DNA of 64,000 nucleotides from Mucilaginibacter defluvii (GCF_039543225.1 NZ_BAABJI010000001.1:337193-401192), one strand, 5' to 3'. Shown: positions 9,783-18,685, numbered from the stretch's first letter. Notes: generated from the sequence alone by a model not told the origin. Translations and numbers: made by a program.

Positions 9783-10301
9783 ATGAGAAGAGTACTTGTT
9801 TTTTTTGTTGCGATGACGGGGCTTATGTTCCTTTCACAATCGTGCAGTATATCACTTAACGGCGCCTCCATACCCGCAGGTTTAAAAACCATCAACGTGG
9901 AGTTTTTTGAAAACAACGCGCCGCTGGTTGTAAGTAACCTGAGCCAGGATTTTACCGAGGCCCTGAAAGCGCGTATACGTTCACAGTCGAGCCTGAGTAT
10001 CGTGCGCGATCCGGCTGCCAATGCTACCATGTCGGGCGCTATCGTAAATTATACCATTACGCCGGTATCGGTTGAGGCGACGAATCCCAATACGCCGCCT
10101 ATAGCCAACGCCTCACGCCTTAGTATTACCGTTAATGTAAAATACACTAACGAAATAGAGAAGAAATACAACTTTGAGCAGCAATTTACCAAATACCAGG
10201 ATTTTCAGGGCGACATATCATCGCAGGAGCAAACGCTGATACAGAACATTGTACGCCAGTTGGTAGATGATATTTTTAATAAAGCTTTTGCCAATTGGTA
10301 A
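9783..10301 (+). CDS. LptE-family LPS-assembly lipoprotein
   Basis: A 172-residue lipoprotein that fits the LptE family, the outer-membrane plug of the LptD/LptE complex that inserts lipopolysaccharide. The lipobox LSQSC places the lipidated cysteine at residue 21. The mature part carries the Bacteroidota LptE-like pattern: IPAGLKTINVEFFENNAP, then LSQDFTEALKARI and a C-terminal LVDDIFNKAF. It starts 6 bases after the activator stop codon and precedes an acidic protein and secG, so it is probably co-transcribed with envelope-biogenesis genes. Direct demonstration of LptD binding would be needed for full certainty; sequence identity among LptE proteins is generally low. Confidence 0.8.
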   Translation: MRRVLVFFVAMTGLMFLSQSCSISLNGASIPAGLKTINVEFFENNAPLVVSNLSQDFTEALKARIRSQSSLSIVRDPAANATMSGAIVNYTITPVSVEATNPNTPPIANASRLSITVNVKYTNEIEKKYNFEQQFTKYQDFQGDISSQEQTLIQNIVRQLVDDIFNKAFANW

Positions 10302-10322
10302 GCAATTCGTAGTTTCAACCTC

Positions 10323-11693
10323 GTGGATCAGTATAACAATAACCAGCAACACTCATTTTTAGCGCATTTGCTAAGCAACCCGGCCGACAGCGGGGCGGCT
10401 TATGTAAGTGAGCTGCAGCAACTGGTGAAAAACTATCCGCAAAGCGGAATATTACAGGCTCTGCTTTCGCGCGCGCTTGACGAGAAGCAAAGTCCCTCCG
10501 CAGTGCTTTACTTTGATCCGCAGGGATTATATACCTTAATGCATGCTGCTGCCGGTCTACCAACCGTACAACCAAGCCAAATATATATTCAGCAGGAGCG
10601 TATCGCGCCAAAAGCAAAAAATGGTGCCGTTATAACGCAAGCGGTCGATACCCTTGAACAGCCGGAACAAAACATGGCGGGCATTGAAACCGAAGATTTG
10701 CCGGAGCCTGAAAGCGAGATAAATGCAGTGCAGGAGGCCGAGGTTGAAAATATTCAGCAGGATGTTATTGACCCGGTTGAGGCATCAACGCAACAACCGG
10801 TTGCCGAACCTATAGAGGAAGAGGTTTACGATGAAATAGTAGGCATTGAGGATATAGCGATCTCCGCTAAAACGGATGCGCCTGCTGATAATTCTGATTT
10901 AAGTTACGAAGACCCATACAGCGCCGCAGATACCCGCGATTTAGTTAGTAACGCGTCCGAAAGCAGCGAAGCAGCTACAGCGCCCGAAGCCGTAAAACCC
11001 CGACTTCAGTTGGATGACGAAGAGGAAAAGCTTATTGTTGGCAATATTGCGGCTACCGATTACTTTATGTTCGATAAGGCGTTCGGGCAAATTGGCGAAT
11101 CGGTGCCGGAAACTGAAGCCGAATCGTCGTCCGTGCCGGTAAAAGAGGAACCGGAGGATGCCGCAAGCAAAAAGAATGTATCGCGCTACCATGATGAGCA
11201 AATGCCTTATACTTTTTTATGGTGGCTTGATAAAACAAGGCACGAGTATTCTGGCATCTATCGTCCGTATTCCAAATATACACCGGAGCAGCAAGCCATT
11301 GTAGCCGAAAAAATGGCCGCGGCTGATGCCTTGCAGCAACAGTATATCGAGAATATTTTTCACCTTTCATCAGTTGATAGCTTAGACAAGCATACCGCCG
11401 ATAACCCGGCTGTAACTGTAAAACACAAAGGCGACGAAATAATTGAGCGTTTTATAAAAGAAGAGCCGCAGATTAAACCCCCGAGCGTTGAGAAGCTCGA
11501 TAACGAAAATAAGGCCAAGCGCAGCTCAGAAGATGACAGCGAACTGGTGAGCGAAACACTGGCCAACATTTATGCCGACCAGATGCTTTACCACAAAGCC
11601 ATAGGTATTTACCGAAAATTAATGTTGAAATTTCCGGAAAAAAGCCGTTACTTTGCCGACCGTATACAGAGTTTAGAAAAGAAAACAAGTTGA
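10323..11693 (+). CDS. Acidic low-complexity protein with C-terminal TPR-like segment
   Basis: A 456-residue protein of unknown function, with a GTG start (MDQYNNNQQHSFLAHLL) 21 bases after the LptE stop. Residues about 8-60 look helical and repeat-like. Residues about 100-290 are low-complexity and rich in Glu, Asp, Ala and Val, and are probably disordered. The last 50 residues (SETLANIYADQMLYHKAIGIYRKLMLKFPEK) form a TPR-like helix pair. No signal peptide or membrane helix is seen, so it is probably cytoplasmic. It ends 10 bases before secG. The context between LptE and SecG suggests a role near envelope assembly or export, but this is inference. Confidence 0.75.
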   Translation: MDQYNNNQQHSFLAHLLSNPADSGAAYVSELQQLVKNYPQSGILQALLSRALDEKQSPSAVLYFDPQGLYTLMHAAAGLPTVQPSQIYIQQERIAPKAKNGAVITQAVDTLEQPEQNMAGIETEDLPEPESEINAVQEAEVENIQQDVIDPVEASTQQPVAEPIEEEVYDEIVGIEDIAISAKTDAPADNSDLSYEDPYSAADTRDLVSNASESSEAATAPEAVKPRLQLDDEEEKLIVGNIAATDYFMFDKAFGQIGESVPETEAESSSVPVKEEPEDAASKKNVSRYHDEQMPYTFLWWLDKTRHEYSGIYRPYSKYTPEQQAIVAEKMAAADALQQQYIENIFHLSSVDSLDKHTADNPAVTVKHKGDEIIERFIKEEPQIKPPSVEKLDNENKAKRSSEDDSELVSETLANIYADQMLYHKAIGIYRKLMLKFPEKSRYFADRIQSLEKKTS

Positions 11694-11703
11694 TTATAAA
11701 CAA

Positions 11704-12072
11704 ATGACAATTTTATTATTAGTTATAGCCGTTATAGTGTGCATACTGTTAGGGCTTATTGTGTTGATACAAAACCCTAAAGGCGGTGGCTTAGCTTCAA
11801 ACTTTTCAGCATCATCACAATTGATGGGCGTACAAAAAACCGGCGACTTTTTAGAAAAAGGTACCTGGATACTGGCTATTACTTTGATGGTACTTTCGTT
11901 AGCTATCAACGTATCTGTTAAAAGCGGTGGTACAACCTCAGGCGACAGTGATTTGAAAAAACAAATAGATAACGCTTCAAAACCGTCAGCACCTGCTACT
12001 ACGGCACCGGTTCTTCCGGGAGCAGCTGGTTCAGGCGCGGCACAAAAACCGGCTGATACTACAAAGAAATAA
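11704..12072 (+). CDS. secG: Preprotein translocase subunit SecG
   Basis: The small subunit of the SecYEG translocon, which stimulates protein export through the inner membrane. Two transmembrane helices (about residues 3-22 and 55-75) flank the family signature IQNPKGGGLASNF. Length is 122 residues because of a low-complexity Ala/Pro/Thr tail after residue 80, common in Bacteroidota SecG. It is the last gene of the miaB-secG run and is followed by a strong terminator at 12098-12125. Confidence 0.93.
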   Translation: MTILLLVIAVIVCILLGLIVLIQNPKGGGLASNFSASSQLMGVQKTGDFLEKGTWILAITLMVLSLAINVSVKSGGTTSGDSDLKKQIDNASKPSAPATTAPVLPGAAGSGAAQKPADTTKK

Positions 12073-12097
12073 GCAAGATAAAATCCTTAAAATATTA

Positions 12098-12125
12098 AGG
12101 CCTCAACATTGTTGAGGCCTTTTTT
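12098..12125 (+). terminator. Rho-independent terminator after secG
   Basis: A perfect 10-bp stem (AGGCCTCAAC / GTTGAGGCCT) with an ATT loop is followed by five T residues. It closes the miaB-secG transcription unit. Confidence 0.92.
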
Positions 12126-12213
12126 GTGTTTGAATAATTATCGTGGGCGTAAAAAGTTGCGAGGTACAAAGCAATCGCTTAGTTAAAGCAAGAAGTTAAT
12201 CCCTTTTGTTAAT

Positions 12214-12257
12214 TTCTTTTGTGCGAACAAAAGAAACAAAAGTCGCCGGCTGTTTAA
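12214..12257 (+). repeat. 43-bp direct repeat, copy 1 (with hairpin)
   Basis: The repeat begins TTCTTTTGTGCGAACAAAAG and ends GTCGCCGGCTGTTTAA. With one extra base on the left it contains a perfect 10-bp stem with a GCGA loop (12213-12236). Copy 2 at 12541 differs at three positions. Confidence 0.8.
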
Positions 12258-12432
12258 TTTTCTGTGAAAGTTAATGCATCCACGTGCTACCCGAAAATTA
12301 AGAGTCCGGAGGAGTTGGTTATGAGCGGTCTACTTATTTTTTAAATGACAAAAAGAAAAGCGTCGGTCTGCCGGAAAACCGTGCCGGGAGTATGGCCTGT
12401 GCGGATGAAGGTTTTTTCCGGCTTGATGTTTG

Positions 12433-12459
12433 GTTACTTTGCATCTAAGGTAAAGTAAC
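12433..12459. repeat. Inverted repeat in the secG/DUF58 gap
   Basis: GTTACTTT and AAAGTAAC form an 8-bp stem, which extends by a G-T and a C-G pair. No T-run follows, so a terminator role is unlikely. Confidence 0.55.
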
Positions 12460-12540
12460 TCGTCGCTGCGCCCAAGAGCAGGCTGACTTCAAAAGAAGCA
12501 CTAACGCTCAATGAAGTAAAATTCACTCCCTGTCCTAAAC

Positions 12541-12584
12541 TTCTTTTGTGCGAACAAAGGAAGCAAAAGTCGCCAGCTGTTTAA
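12541..12584 (+). repeat. 43-bp direct repeat, copy 2 (with hairpin)
   Basis: Same order as copy 1, with three substitutions; the hairpin keeps one G-T wobble. It ends just before the DUF58 stop codon (12587-12589), so it may also serve as the 3' end of that operon's mRNA. Confidence 0.8.
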
Positions 12585-12586
12585 AT

Positions 12587-13933
12587 TTAAATACTCTGCC
12601 TTGCCTTTATCTCCAGATACCGGTTTATGGTATTGATGGTCAGGTTCTCCGGCGCTGTGAGGATGGATTGTATACCATGCTTGGCCAGCTCTTTCACGAT
12701 GAGTTTCTTATCGTTGGCAAACTTTTCGGCAATGGTTTTTACGTAGATATGCTCCACATCGCCGGCGGGTTTTTCACTGAGCGATGTCAGTTCGGTGTTT
12801 TCAAAAAACACGACCAGCAGCAGGTGGAACTTAGCTATCCGCTTTAAGAACGGTAGTTGCCGCTGCATAGCAAACATACTCTCGTAATTGGTGAAAAATA
12901 CTACGAGGCTGCGTTGTTTAAGTATCCCGCGAATAGTGGCATACAAGGCCTCCATATTGGTTTCCAGGTAACGCGTTTTCTCCTTATATAACACCTCGAG
13001 TATACGGTTAAGTTGCACGGGCCTGCGGTCGGCCGCTACTACCGAGCCTATCTTTTCGGCCACGGTGATCAACCCGGCCTTGTCTTCCTTCTTTAGGGCG
13101 ACGTTTGATAAGGCAAGCGAGGCGTTGATGGCATAATCCAGCAGACTCAAACCGTTAAAAGGCATTTTCATGGCGCGCGATTTATCGATCACGCAATACA
13201 CATGCTGCGATTTTTCGTCGGTGTAGGAGTTCACCATAAAGTTACCGTTACGGGCGGTAGCCTTCCAGTTAATGGTGCGATAATCATCACCCGGAACATA
13301 AGTTTTAACCTGCTCAAACTCCATGCTGTGGCCCAGCCGGCGGATTTTTTTTATACCATATTCGCTCAACCGGTTTGATATGGCCATCAGCTCGTACCTG
13401 CGCATCTGTAAAAACGAAGGATAGGTGGGCAGCGTTTCGGCTTGCTCAAAATTAAAGCGCCTGCTAATCAATGCCAGCGGCGAACGTACAAATACCCTGA
13501 TCATACCAAAGGTATACTCGCCACGCTTGGTAGGGCGCAGGTTATAGCTTATGCGTTTAGGTATGCGCGGAGAAAGCGTTGTGGCAAACCATACATCGCG
13601 GCGTTGAAATTGTACGGGAATCTCATCAATTATGCCCGCTTTTATGTTAAACGGGTAAATACTTTCAACATAGATACCCAACTGGTTATCATCGCTGTTG
13701 CTCAGGCGTTCGGGCGCGTGGCGACGGGCAAATATTCCCTGGCTTTTATGGTATAGCAGCACAATATCCAGCAGCACAAGCAGCAAGAACAAGCCCAGCA
13801 TTACATCCGGAATTATGCCCAGCCAGTTAAACAAAAACCTGAATATATACAGCATACCGCAAACAGCCAGCCCGGCAAATAAGCGGTTGGTTAAAAACAG
13901 GTTGGTGTAAAACAGGCCGAAAAACTTTTTCAC
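12587..13933 (-). CDS. DUF58 domain-containing membrane protein
   Basis: A 448-residue protein with two N-terminal transmembrane helices (about 15-55) and a cytoplasmic DUF58 domain. The hallmark RRLGHSMEFEQVKTYVPGDD followed by YRTINWKATAR (about 210-240) is present, and the C-terminal part has a VWA-like fold (VYCVIDKSRAMKMPF). DUF58 proteins are regularly encoded beside MoxR AAA+ ATPases, which are thought to act as chaperones or metal-insertion factors for VWA partners. It is the last gene of a six-gene minus-strand operon and starts 9 bases after the MoxR stop. The exact client is unknown. Confidence 0.9.
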   Translation of the reverse strand: MKKFFGLFYTNLFLTNRLFAGLAVCGMLYIFRFLFNWLGIIPDVMLGLFLLLVLLDIVLLYHKSQGIFARRHAPERLSNSDDNQLGIYVESIYPFNIKAGIIDEIPVQFQRRDVWFATTLSPRIPKRISYNLRPTKRGEYTFGMIRVFVRSPLALISRRFNFEQAETLPTYPSFLQMRRYELMAISNRLSEYGIKKIRRLGHSMEFEQVKTYVPGDDYRTINWKATARNGNFMVNSYTDEKSQHVYCVIDKSRAMKMPFNGLSLLDYAINASLALSNVALKKEDKAGLITVAEKIGSVVAADRRPVQLNRILEVLYKEKTRYLETNMEALYATIRGILKQRSLVVFFTNYESMFAMQRQLPFLKRIAKFHLLLVVFFENTELTSLSEKPAGDVEHIYVKTIAEKFANDKKLIVKELAKHGIQSILTAPENLTINTINRYLEIKARQSI

Positions 13934-13942
13934 GCTGGTAAA

Positions 13943-14920
13943 TTATCTTGGCACTTCAATTTTGTGGATGATCTGGCCGATCACATCGTCGGTGCTCAGG
14001 CCTTCCATTTCCTTGTCAGGCGTAAGCATAATGCGGTGGCGCAATACGTGCGGGACTACCCAGATAACGTCGTCAGGTGTAACAAAGTCGCGCCCATTGA
14101 TGGCAGCCAGGGCTTTTGCGGCGTTAATAATAGCCAGCGATGCACGTGGCGAGGCACCCAGGTACAGCGATTTATTATTACGGGTTTCAAACACAATGCG
14201 GGCTACAAATTCCAGTATCTTAGGCTCTACGTGAAAGCCGCGTACCTGCTCACGCAGGGCAACAATCTCCTGTGCCGAAAGTACGGGTTGTATATCGCTC
14301 AGCTGGTCGGCACGTTTATGCTGATGCTGGTTGGTAATAATGGCTATTTCTTCCTCAAGCGTAGGATATTTAACTTCTATCTTGAATAAAAAGCGGTCGA
14401 GCTGTGCTTCGGGCAGGCGGTAGGTACCTTCCTGCTCGATAGGGTTTTGGGTGGCTAACACCAAAAATGGCTCGTCCATTTTGTAGGCGGTGCCATCAAT
14501 CGTCAGCTGGCGCTCTTCCATTACCTCAAACAAAGCCGATTGTGTTTTTGCCGGGGCACGATTAATCTCATCAATCAGGATGATGTTGCCAAAAATTGGC
14601 CCGTGCTTAAACTCAAATTCCGATGTTCGTGGGTTGAAAACAGGTGTACCCAAAATATCCGACGGCATTAAATCCGGCGTAAACTGTATACGGGAGTAAG
14701 CAGCATTAATGGCTTTAGCCACCAGTTTAGCGGTCAGTGTTTTGGCAACGCCGGGTACACCTTCAATCAGTATATGCCCGTCGGCCAGTATACCGGCAAT
14801 TATCAGGTCAATACTTTGGTGCTGGCCTACAATTATTTTGCCCAGCGTATCTTTTATCTGGCCAACCGCGGCGTTAAGCTTGTGCAGGTCGGTACGGTTC
14901 TCAAATATTTCTTCTTCCAT
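13943..14920 (-). CDS. MoxR-family AAA+ ATPase
   Basis: A 325-residue AAA+ ATPase of the MoxR class. It has Walker A GVPGVAKT (about residues 54-61), Walker B ILIDEINRAPAKTQSALFE with the adjacent MEERQ segment, sensor-1 LATQNPIEQEGTY, and the C-terminal lid with LGASPRASLAI. MoxR ATPases usually work with VWA-domain proteins in maturation of complexes; here the DUF58 protein encoded 9 bases downstream is the natural partner. It begins one base from the DUF4350 stop codon, which implies translational coupling. Identification of the family is firm; the biological process is not known. Confidence 0.95.
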   Translation of the reverse strand: MEEEIFENRTDLHKLNAAVGQIKDTLGKIIVGQHQSIDLIIAGILADGHILIEGVPGVAKTLTAKLVAKAINAAYSRIQFTPDLMPSDILGTPVFNPRTSEFEFKHGPIFGNIILIDEINRAPAKTQSALFEVMEERQLTIDGTAYKMDEPFLVLATQNPIEQEGTYRLPEAQLDRFLFKIEVKYPTLEEEIAIITNQHQHKRADQLSDIQPVLSAQEIVALREQVRGFHVEPKILEFVARIVFETRNNKSLYLGASPRASLAIINAAKALAAINGRDFVTPDDVIWVVPHVLRHRIMLTPDKEMEGLSTDDVIGQIIHKIEVPR

Positions 14921-14921
14921 T

Positions 14922-16100
14922 TTAATGTCCTGATAAGGTATAAAATTTTTCTATCAATCTGTTCAGTTCTATCAGTTCAGCATCGCTGATGCTGGTTTGG
15001 TTAAATATAAAGCCAATGTAATCGGTCATCATGCGTATAAAAGCCGCATCAACGCCCGAGCGTTTGGTAAGCGCTTCTACAAATTCCGGGTCGAGCTTAT
15101 TGGTTTTAATATTATACTTTTCGCGCAGCGATGTTAAAAAGTATATGGATTTTTTTTGAGCGATGTCAACATTGTTCCGGCGCTCGTAATACACCTGCCC
15201 AACGGTAGTTACAAAATCAACGGTAGCATTGGGTAAAGGTGTAACAATAGGTATAGCCCGCTGGCGGCGCTTAATGCCGTAAATAACAAAAGTAAGCAAG
15301 CCAAACAACGCGATGTATAATGCCATCCGTAAGGAGTCGTTCGCCAGTATGAAACGCAACGGTGTATCGGTACCGGCCATGCCCTGGGTATAATATTCAT
15401 CCCAAAGAATGAGTTGAGGCTTGCCCAGATATGATAATGCCGTTGCCGCGTATTGCGCCCCCTGCGTTTTTAGTAAGCTGTAATTGGTAAAAACCTTAGG
15501 ATTAGCCGAGAGATAGAGGCTGCCTTTGCCAAACCGGTATTTTATAAAGTTTACATCGCCTTTGTTATTTTGCCCGAGCAGTATGGCGCGGCTGCTGTCA
15601 ACCATGTCAAAATAGTTGCTTACAGCGCCCTTGTCTACAAAGTATTGCCGCTCATTATCCAGTTTGGGGTTAAGAAAAGTGATATATTCCGATGGGTCAA
15701 CCATCCCGAAGATACTGGCCGTGCTAACGTTTAAACTATCCTGAAACAATTTGCCATACGTTTCGGCTGCGATGAAAACATCATTGCCGTCGCGAATGTA
15801 ATCCATCAGGAATATATAATCTTCTTCGGATGGGGCAACGCTGCTGGCTACTACAATATACGCCGACTGTTTGTAGGGATCAATGAAAAGCTCAAAAGGT
15901 GTTTGCCTGGTAGCATTTATTTTGGCGGATGGAAAGATGTCCTTTATCCGGTTGAAAGTTATAAACGTTCCATAAGGTTTTGTATGCCTATCGTTAAAGG
16001 TAACGGTCCAGTCGGTAGGTTTAGGTCGATTGTATTCGAGCACGGCATAGCCGATGACCAGCAGGCCTGCAATAATGAGATATATTTTAAGACTCCTCAT
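14922..16100 (-). CDS. DUF4350 domain-containing membrane protein
   Basis: A 392-residue protein with an N-terminal transmembrane helix (about 5-22), a periplasmic DUF4350-like domain (about 30-250; WTVTFNDRHTKPYGTF and the Rossmann-like IVVASSVAPSEEDY), a second helix near residue 270 and a helical C-terminal cytoplasmic part. DUF4350 proteins resemble glutamine-amidotransferase-like domains without the catalytic residues and are known mainly from MoxR/DUF58/DUF4129 clusters. The start abuts the stop of the DUF4129 gene with no spacer. Function is unknown beyond that association. Confidence 0.82.
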   Translation of the reverse strand: MRSLKIYLIIAGLLVIGYAVLEYNRPKPTDWTVTFNDRHTKPYGTFITFNRIKDIFPSAKINATRQTPFELFIDPYKQSAYIVVASSVAPSEEDYIFLMDYIRDGNDVFIAAETYGKLFQDSLNVSTASIFGMVDPSEYITFLNPKLDNERQYFVDKGAVSNYFDMVDSSRAILLGQNNKGDVNFIKYRFGKGSLYLSANPKVFTNYSLLKTQGAQYAATALSYLGKPQLILWDEYYTQGMAGTDTPLRFILANDSLRMALYIALFGLLTFVIYGIKRRQRAIPIVTPLPNATVDFVTTVGQVYYERRNNVDIAQKKSIYFLTSLREKYNIKTNKLDPEFVEALTKRSGVDAAFIRMMTDYIGFIFNQTSISDAELIELNRLIEKFYTLSGH

Positions 16101-16832
16101 TTAAAGCTGCTCCCTGAATTTACTGAATAACTGGTCAATATCGTTATACGCCTGCTCGTCGATATGGAAATTACCATACCATACGTACTCAAAACGGCGG
16201 GTTAACGAGCCAAAGGCATCGCGCTGCGGTTTTTGCGCAAGCTCATAATAATATGCTTTGTTCGTTTTGTCTATCTGCCATTGTATAAGCCCTTTATCGC
16301 TTAATTGCTTCAGGCATTTGAGATACAGTAAACGCACTGCAAGACGGTAGTTGCGGTTACTAACGGCTTCGTCCAACTCATCGTCAAAATTAATTTCGTG
16401 TATGTTTTCCAGTGATTCAACGTAAGGCAGCGACGTTTTTTTTGCGCCTTTACGCAAAAACATACCCACATCAATGCCAATAGCTTTTAATACGAGGAAT
16501 ATTACACCGGCAGCTATAAGTCCCAATATCAAATATTTAAGGATTACCAGCAATAGGGGTGAACGACCAACCTCGGCCGCAAGCATGTTCAACACCCAGG
16601 CCACAAACAGATTCCATAACGATAGTTCTTGCTTGGTTTGAGGATCTACGTACTTAAAGTCATCACTTTGGCTGTAAGTATTGATGGCTTCATCGCTGAA
16701 TTGCCTTACCTGCACGGCAGAACTGTCGCGCGGCATTACCACCGGCTTCTTTTTGCCTTTTTGGGCGAAAGTAAAAACCGATATCAACATGAACAGGCCG
16801 AACAGCCAATATGCCAGCGCTTTTATCCGCAT
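16101..16832 (-). CDS. DUF4129-like membrane protein
   Basis: A 243-residue protein. The chosen ATG at 16830-16832 gives a clean signal peptide (MRIKALAYWLFGLFML, then VFTFAQ) and lies one base past the stop of the upstream gene; a longer reading frame starting inside that gene would hide the signal peptide. A central transmembrane helix (about 105-130) is followed by the DUF4129-type C-terminal domain, seen as NYRLAVRLLYLKCLKQL and ending in the YVWYGNFHIDEQAYNDI segment. This domain is typical of MoxR/DUF58 operons, sometimes on transglutaminases. No enzyme motif is seen. Confidence 0.78.
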   Translation of the reverse strand: MRIKALAYWLFGLFMLISVFTFAQKGKKKPVVMPRDSSAVQVRQFSDEAINTYSQSDDFKYVDPQTKQELSLWNLFVAWVLNMLAAEVGRSPLLLVILKYLILGLIAAGVIFLVLKAIGIDVGMFLRKGAKKTSLPYVESLENIHEINFDDELDEAVSNRNYRLAVRLLYLKCLKQLSDKGLIQWQIDKTNKAYYYELAQKPQRDAFGSLTRRFEYVWYGNFHIDEQAYNDIDQLFSKFREQL

Positions 16833-16833
16833 A

Positions 16834-17727
16834 TTAATATTCCTCTTCAGGCTGATGGGTGGTGTCCGGACCTTTCTCACCAAGTGTATTAATGCGGCTT
16901 AAAATGCCTGTGCCTTCTTTTTGCTCCTCAAAACTGAAATAACATAAGGACATAGCGATAGCCATTAACGAGTAAGAAAGATAAATCAGGCTCAATAATA
17001 ATGAGAGTACCAAAAGTATAGGGTACATTAAAAAGTCGAGCTGTAATAACGTTTTTGCCGCGATAACAATACCCATCGGCACACTTACTATAGCGCCGCT
17101 GAAACTGATAATTAACGATATCACGAAAATGATTCCAAATGTCATCCACCAATTGCCTTTTATCAACTGAAAACACTTGTTAAAGGCATGGCCGAACGAT
17201 CCGTTCTCCATAATGATGATGGGCAGTATTAAACCGAATACAACGAACAAGTATACGCCGGGTAAAAGGCATAAAAAGCAACCGGCTATGCTGAGCAAGG
17301 TAACTACAAAGTACGAGCCTATCGAGCGGAAGAAGTAATATTTAAAATAACCCCAAACCTCAACTAAAGTAGGTTTTTCGCCATCGGTTTTATCTTTATA
17401 AACCGCTATATAGCAATAAGTAACTATAAAAATGCTTGTTGCAAATAAAAACAGGCTGGTATAGTTTATAAGCAGGTTTATAAAATAGTTGTCGCCATAT
17501 TGGCTTGCAAAAACGTTGCTGGGGCGTGATGTCTCCTGCATCTTTGCCTCGGTCATACCTGCGTATAAATTGGCCAGGGTGATGGTGTTGATCACTATAA
17601 AAAAGCCGCAAATAACCAGCAGCGGTTTTATCAGTGCCTTAAAATTTTCGCGGATGAAGGTAAACGTATCGCTTATGGTTTCGCCAAAGTCGCGTACGCG
17701 GCGTAATTCAAAATGAGGTTTCATCAA
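16834..17727 (-). CDS. Multi-pass integral membrane protein
   Basis: A protein of about 297 residues, unrecognised at the level of function. A cytoplasmic N-terminus containing DFGETISDTFTFIRENFK precedes at least six hydrophobic helices (starting about residues 35, 90, 135, 165, 195 and 235). The pattern recalls the membrane domain found in glycerophosphodiesterase-like and DUF975-like proteins, but no catalytic motif is present. The tail is polar. Its 5' end overlaps the SpoIIM-like gene by about 17-20 bases, depending on which of two consecutive ATG codons is used, so it is part of the same operon. Confidence 0.7.
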   Translation of the reverse strand: MMKPHFELRRVRDFGETISDTFTFIRENFKALIKPLLVICGFFIVINTITLANLYAGMTEAKMQETSRPSNVFASQYGDNYFINLLINYTSLFLFATSIFIVTYCYIAVYKDKTDGEKPTLVEVWGYFKYYFFRSIGSYFVVTLLSIAGCFLCLLPGVYLFVVFGLILPIIIMENGSFGHAFNKCFQLIKGNWWMTFGIIFVISLIISFSGAIVSVPMGIVIAAKTLLQLDFLMYPILLVLSLLLSLIYLSYSLMAIAMSLCYFSFEEQKEGTGILSRINTLGEKGPDTTHQPEEEY

Positions 17728-18685
17728 TATCAGTTTGTAACAAATTAAGCTTTCTGTTCAGCATTGCCGGGTACAGCAACACATACCATATAATAAAGGT
17801 GAACGAGGTGGCCAGTATAGCAACACTGGCGGCCATGGGCATTTCGGTATGGCGGGTTACATAACCCTCTAAAAAAGCGGCCACCAAAAATATAGGTACT
17901 ATGCCGATGGCTATCTTAAGGCCATCAAGCGCACCGCGTTTAAGCGATACCAGGCGTTTGTAAGTTTTAGGGAAAAGCAGGCTGTTGCCCATAATCAACC
18001 CTGCCGCGCCTGAAAGTACCAGTGCAGAAATTTCGAGCGTGCCATGTATCCATATTACCAGTACGGATTGCAGCCCCAACCCTTTACTGAAGAAGTAGTA
18101 TTGGAATGAGCCCAGCATCAGGCCGTTTTGCATCAGGTTATATACGGTACCCACCGAGCAAAGTATGCCCAGTGCATACATGCGTAGTTCAACAAAAATA
18201 TTGTTGGCTGCAATGGCGGCAAACATCCAGCCCGAACTGCCAAATTTATACACGCCGAACGGGTCGCCTTTGGCAATGTTATCATTAGTCATGTTCACGT
18301 AGTCGTTGCCCAAAATAAGGCGCACGAAGGTATCGTCATACATGGCCGATAACATACCGATAAGGCAAAATGCCATAAAAAAAGCGAACGAGTATAGCAA
18401 CTGCCGGCGGTGTTTATAGAAAATCAAGGGCAGCTCGGTTTGCCAAAACGTTACAAAACGGTTGGTTTTCTCTTTTTTGTTGCGATAAATGGATTGGTGA
18501 AATCCCGATGCAAGCCCGTTCAGGTACTGTGTGGTTTTTGAGTTTGGATAGAAAGTTTTGGCGTAAGCCAAGTCATCGGTGATGCTTATAAAGCTGTCAG
18601 CCAGTTCATCAGGATCTTTGCTCTTGTTGAGCTCGTACTGTTTCCAGCGCTCCGAATTTTGTTTTATAAACAGGGCCTCACGCAT
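17708..18685 (-). CDS. SpoIIM-like (stage II sporulation protein M family) membrane protein
   Basis: A 325-residue integral membrane protein of the SpoIIM superfamily. In Firmicutes SpoIIM acts in engulfment; non-sporulating Bacteroidota carry homologues next to RDD and MoxR genes. An N-terminal helical region (MREALFIKQNSERWKQYE) precedes transmembrane helices beginning near residues 95, 165, 205, 250 and 290, with the family-typical YALGILCSVGTVYNLMQNG and the IHGTLEISALVLSGAAGL motif. It is the first gene of the six-gene minus-strand operon and is divergent from the RDD gene at 18773. The molecular role here is unknown. Confidence 0.88.
   Translation of the reverse strand: MREALFIKQNSERWKQYELNKSKDPDELADSFISITDDLAYAKTFYPNSKTTQYLNGLASGFHQSIYRNKKEKTNRFVTFWQTELPLIFYKHRRQLLYSFAFFMAFCLIGMLSAMYDDTFVRLILGNDYVNMTNDNIAKGDPFGVYKFGSSGWMFAAIAANNIFVELRMYALGILCSVGTVYNLMQNGLMLGSFQYYFFSKGLGLQSVLVIWIHGTLEISALVLSGAAGLIMGNSLLFPKTYKRLVSLKRGALDGLKIAIGIVPIFLVAAFLEGYVTRHTEMPMAASVAILATSFTFIIWYVLLYPAMLNRKLNLLQTDIDETSF

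Larger units (their letters stand above)
12127..12586. other. 460-bp non-coding, repeat-rich gap
   Basis: No credible gene is seen on either strand. The stretch contains two near-identical direct repeats (12214-12257 and 12541-12584), each with a hairpin, and a further inverted repeat GTTACTTT / AAAGTAAC at 12433-12459. The second direct repeat abuts the stop codon of the DUF58 gene at 12587. This looks like a mobile or amplified intergenic element, not a lost gene. Confidence 0.65.
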
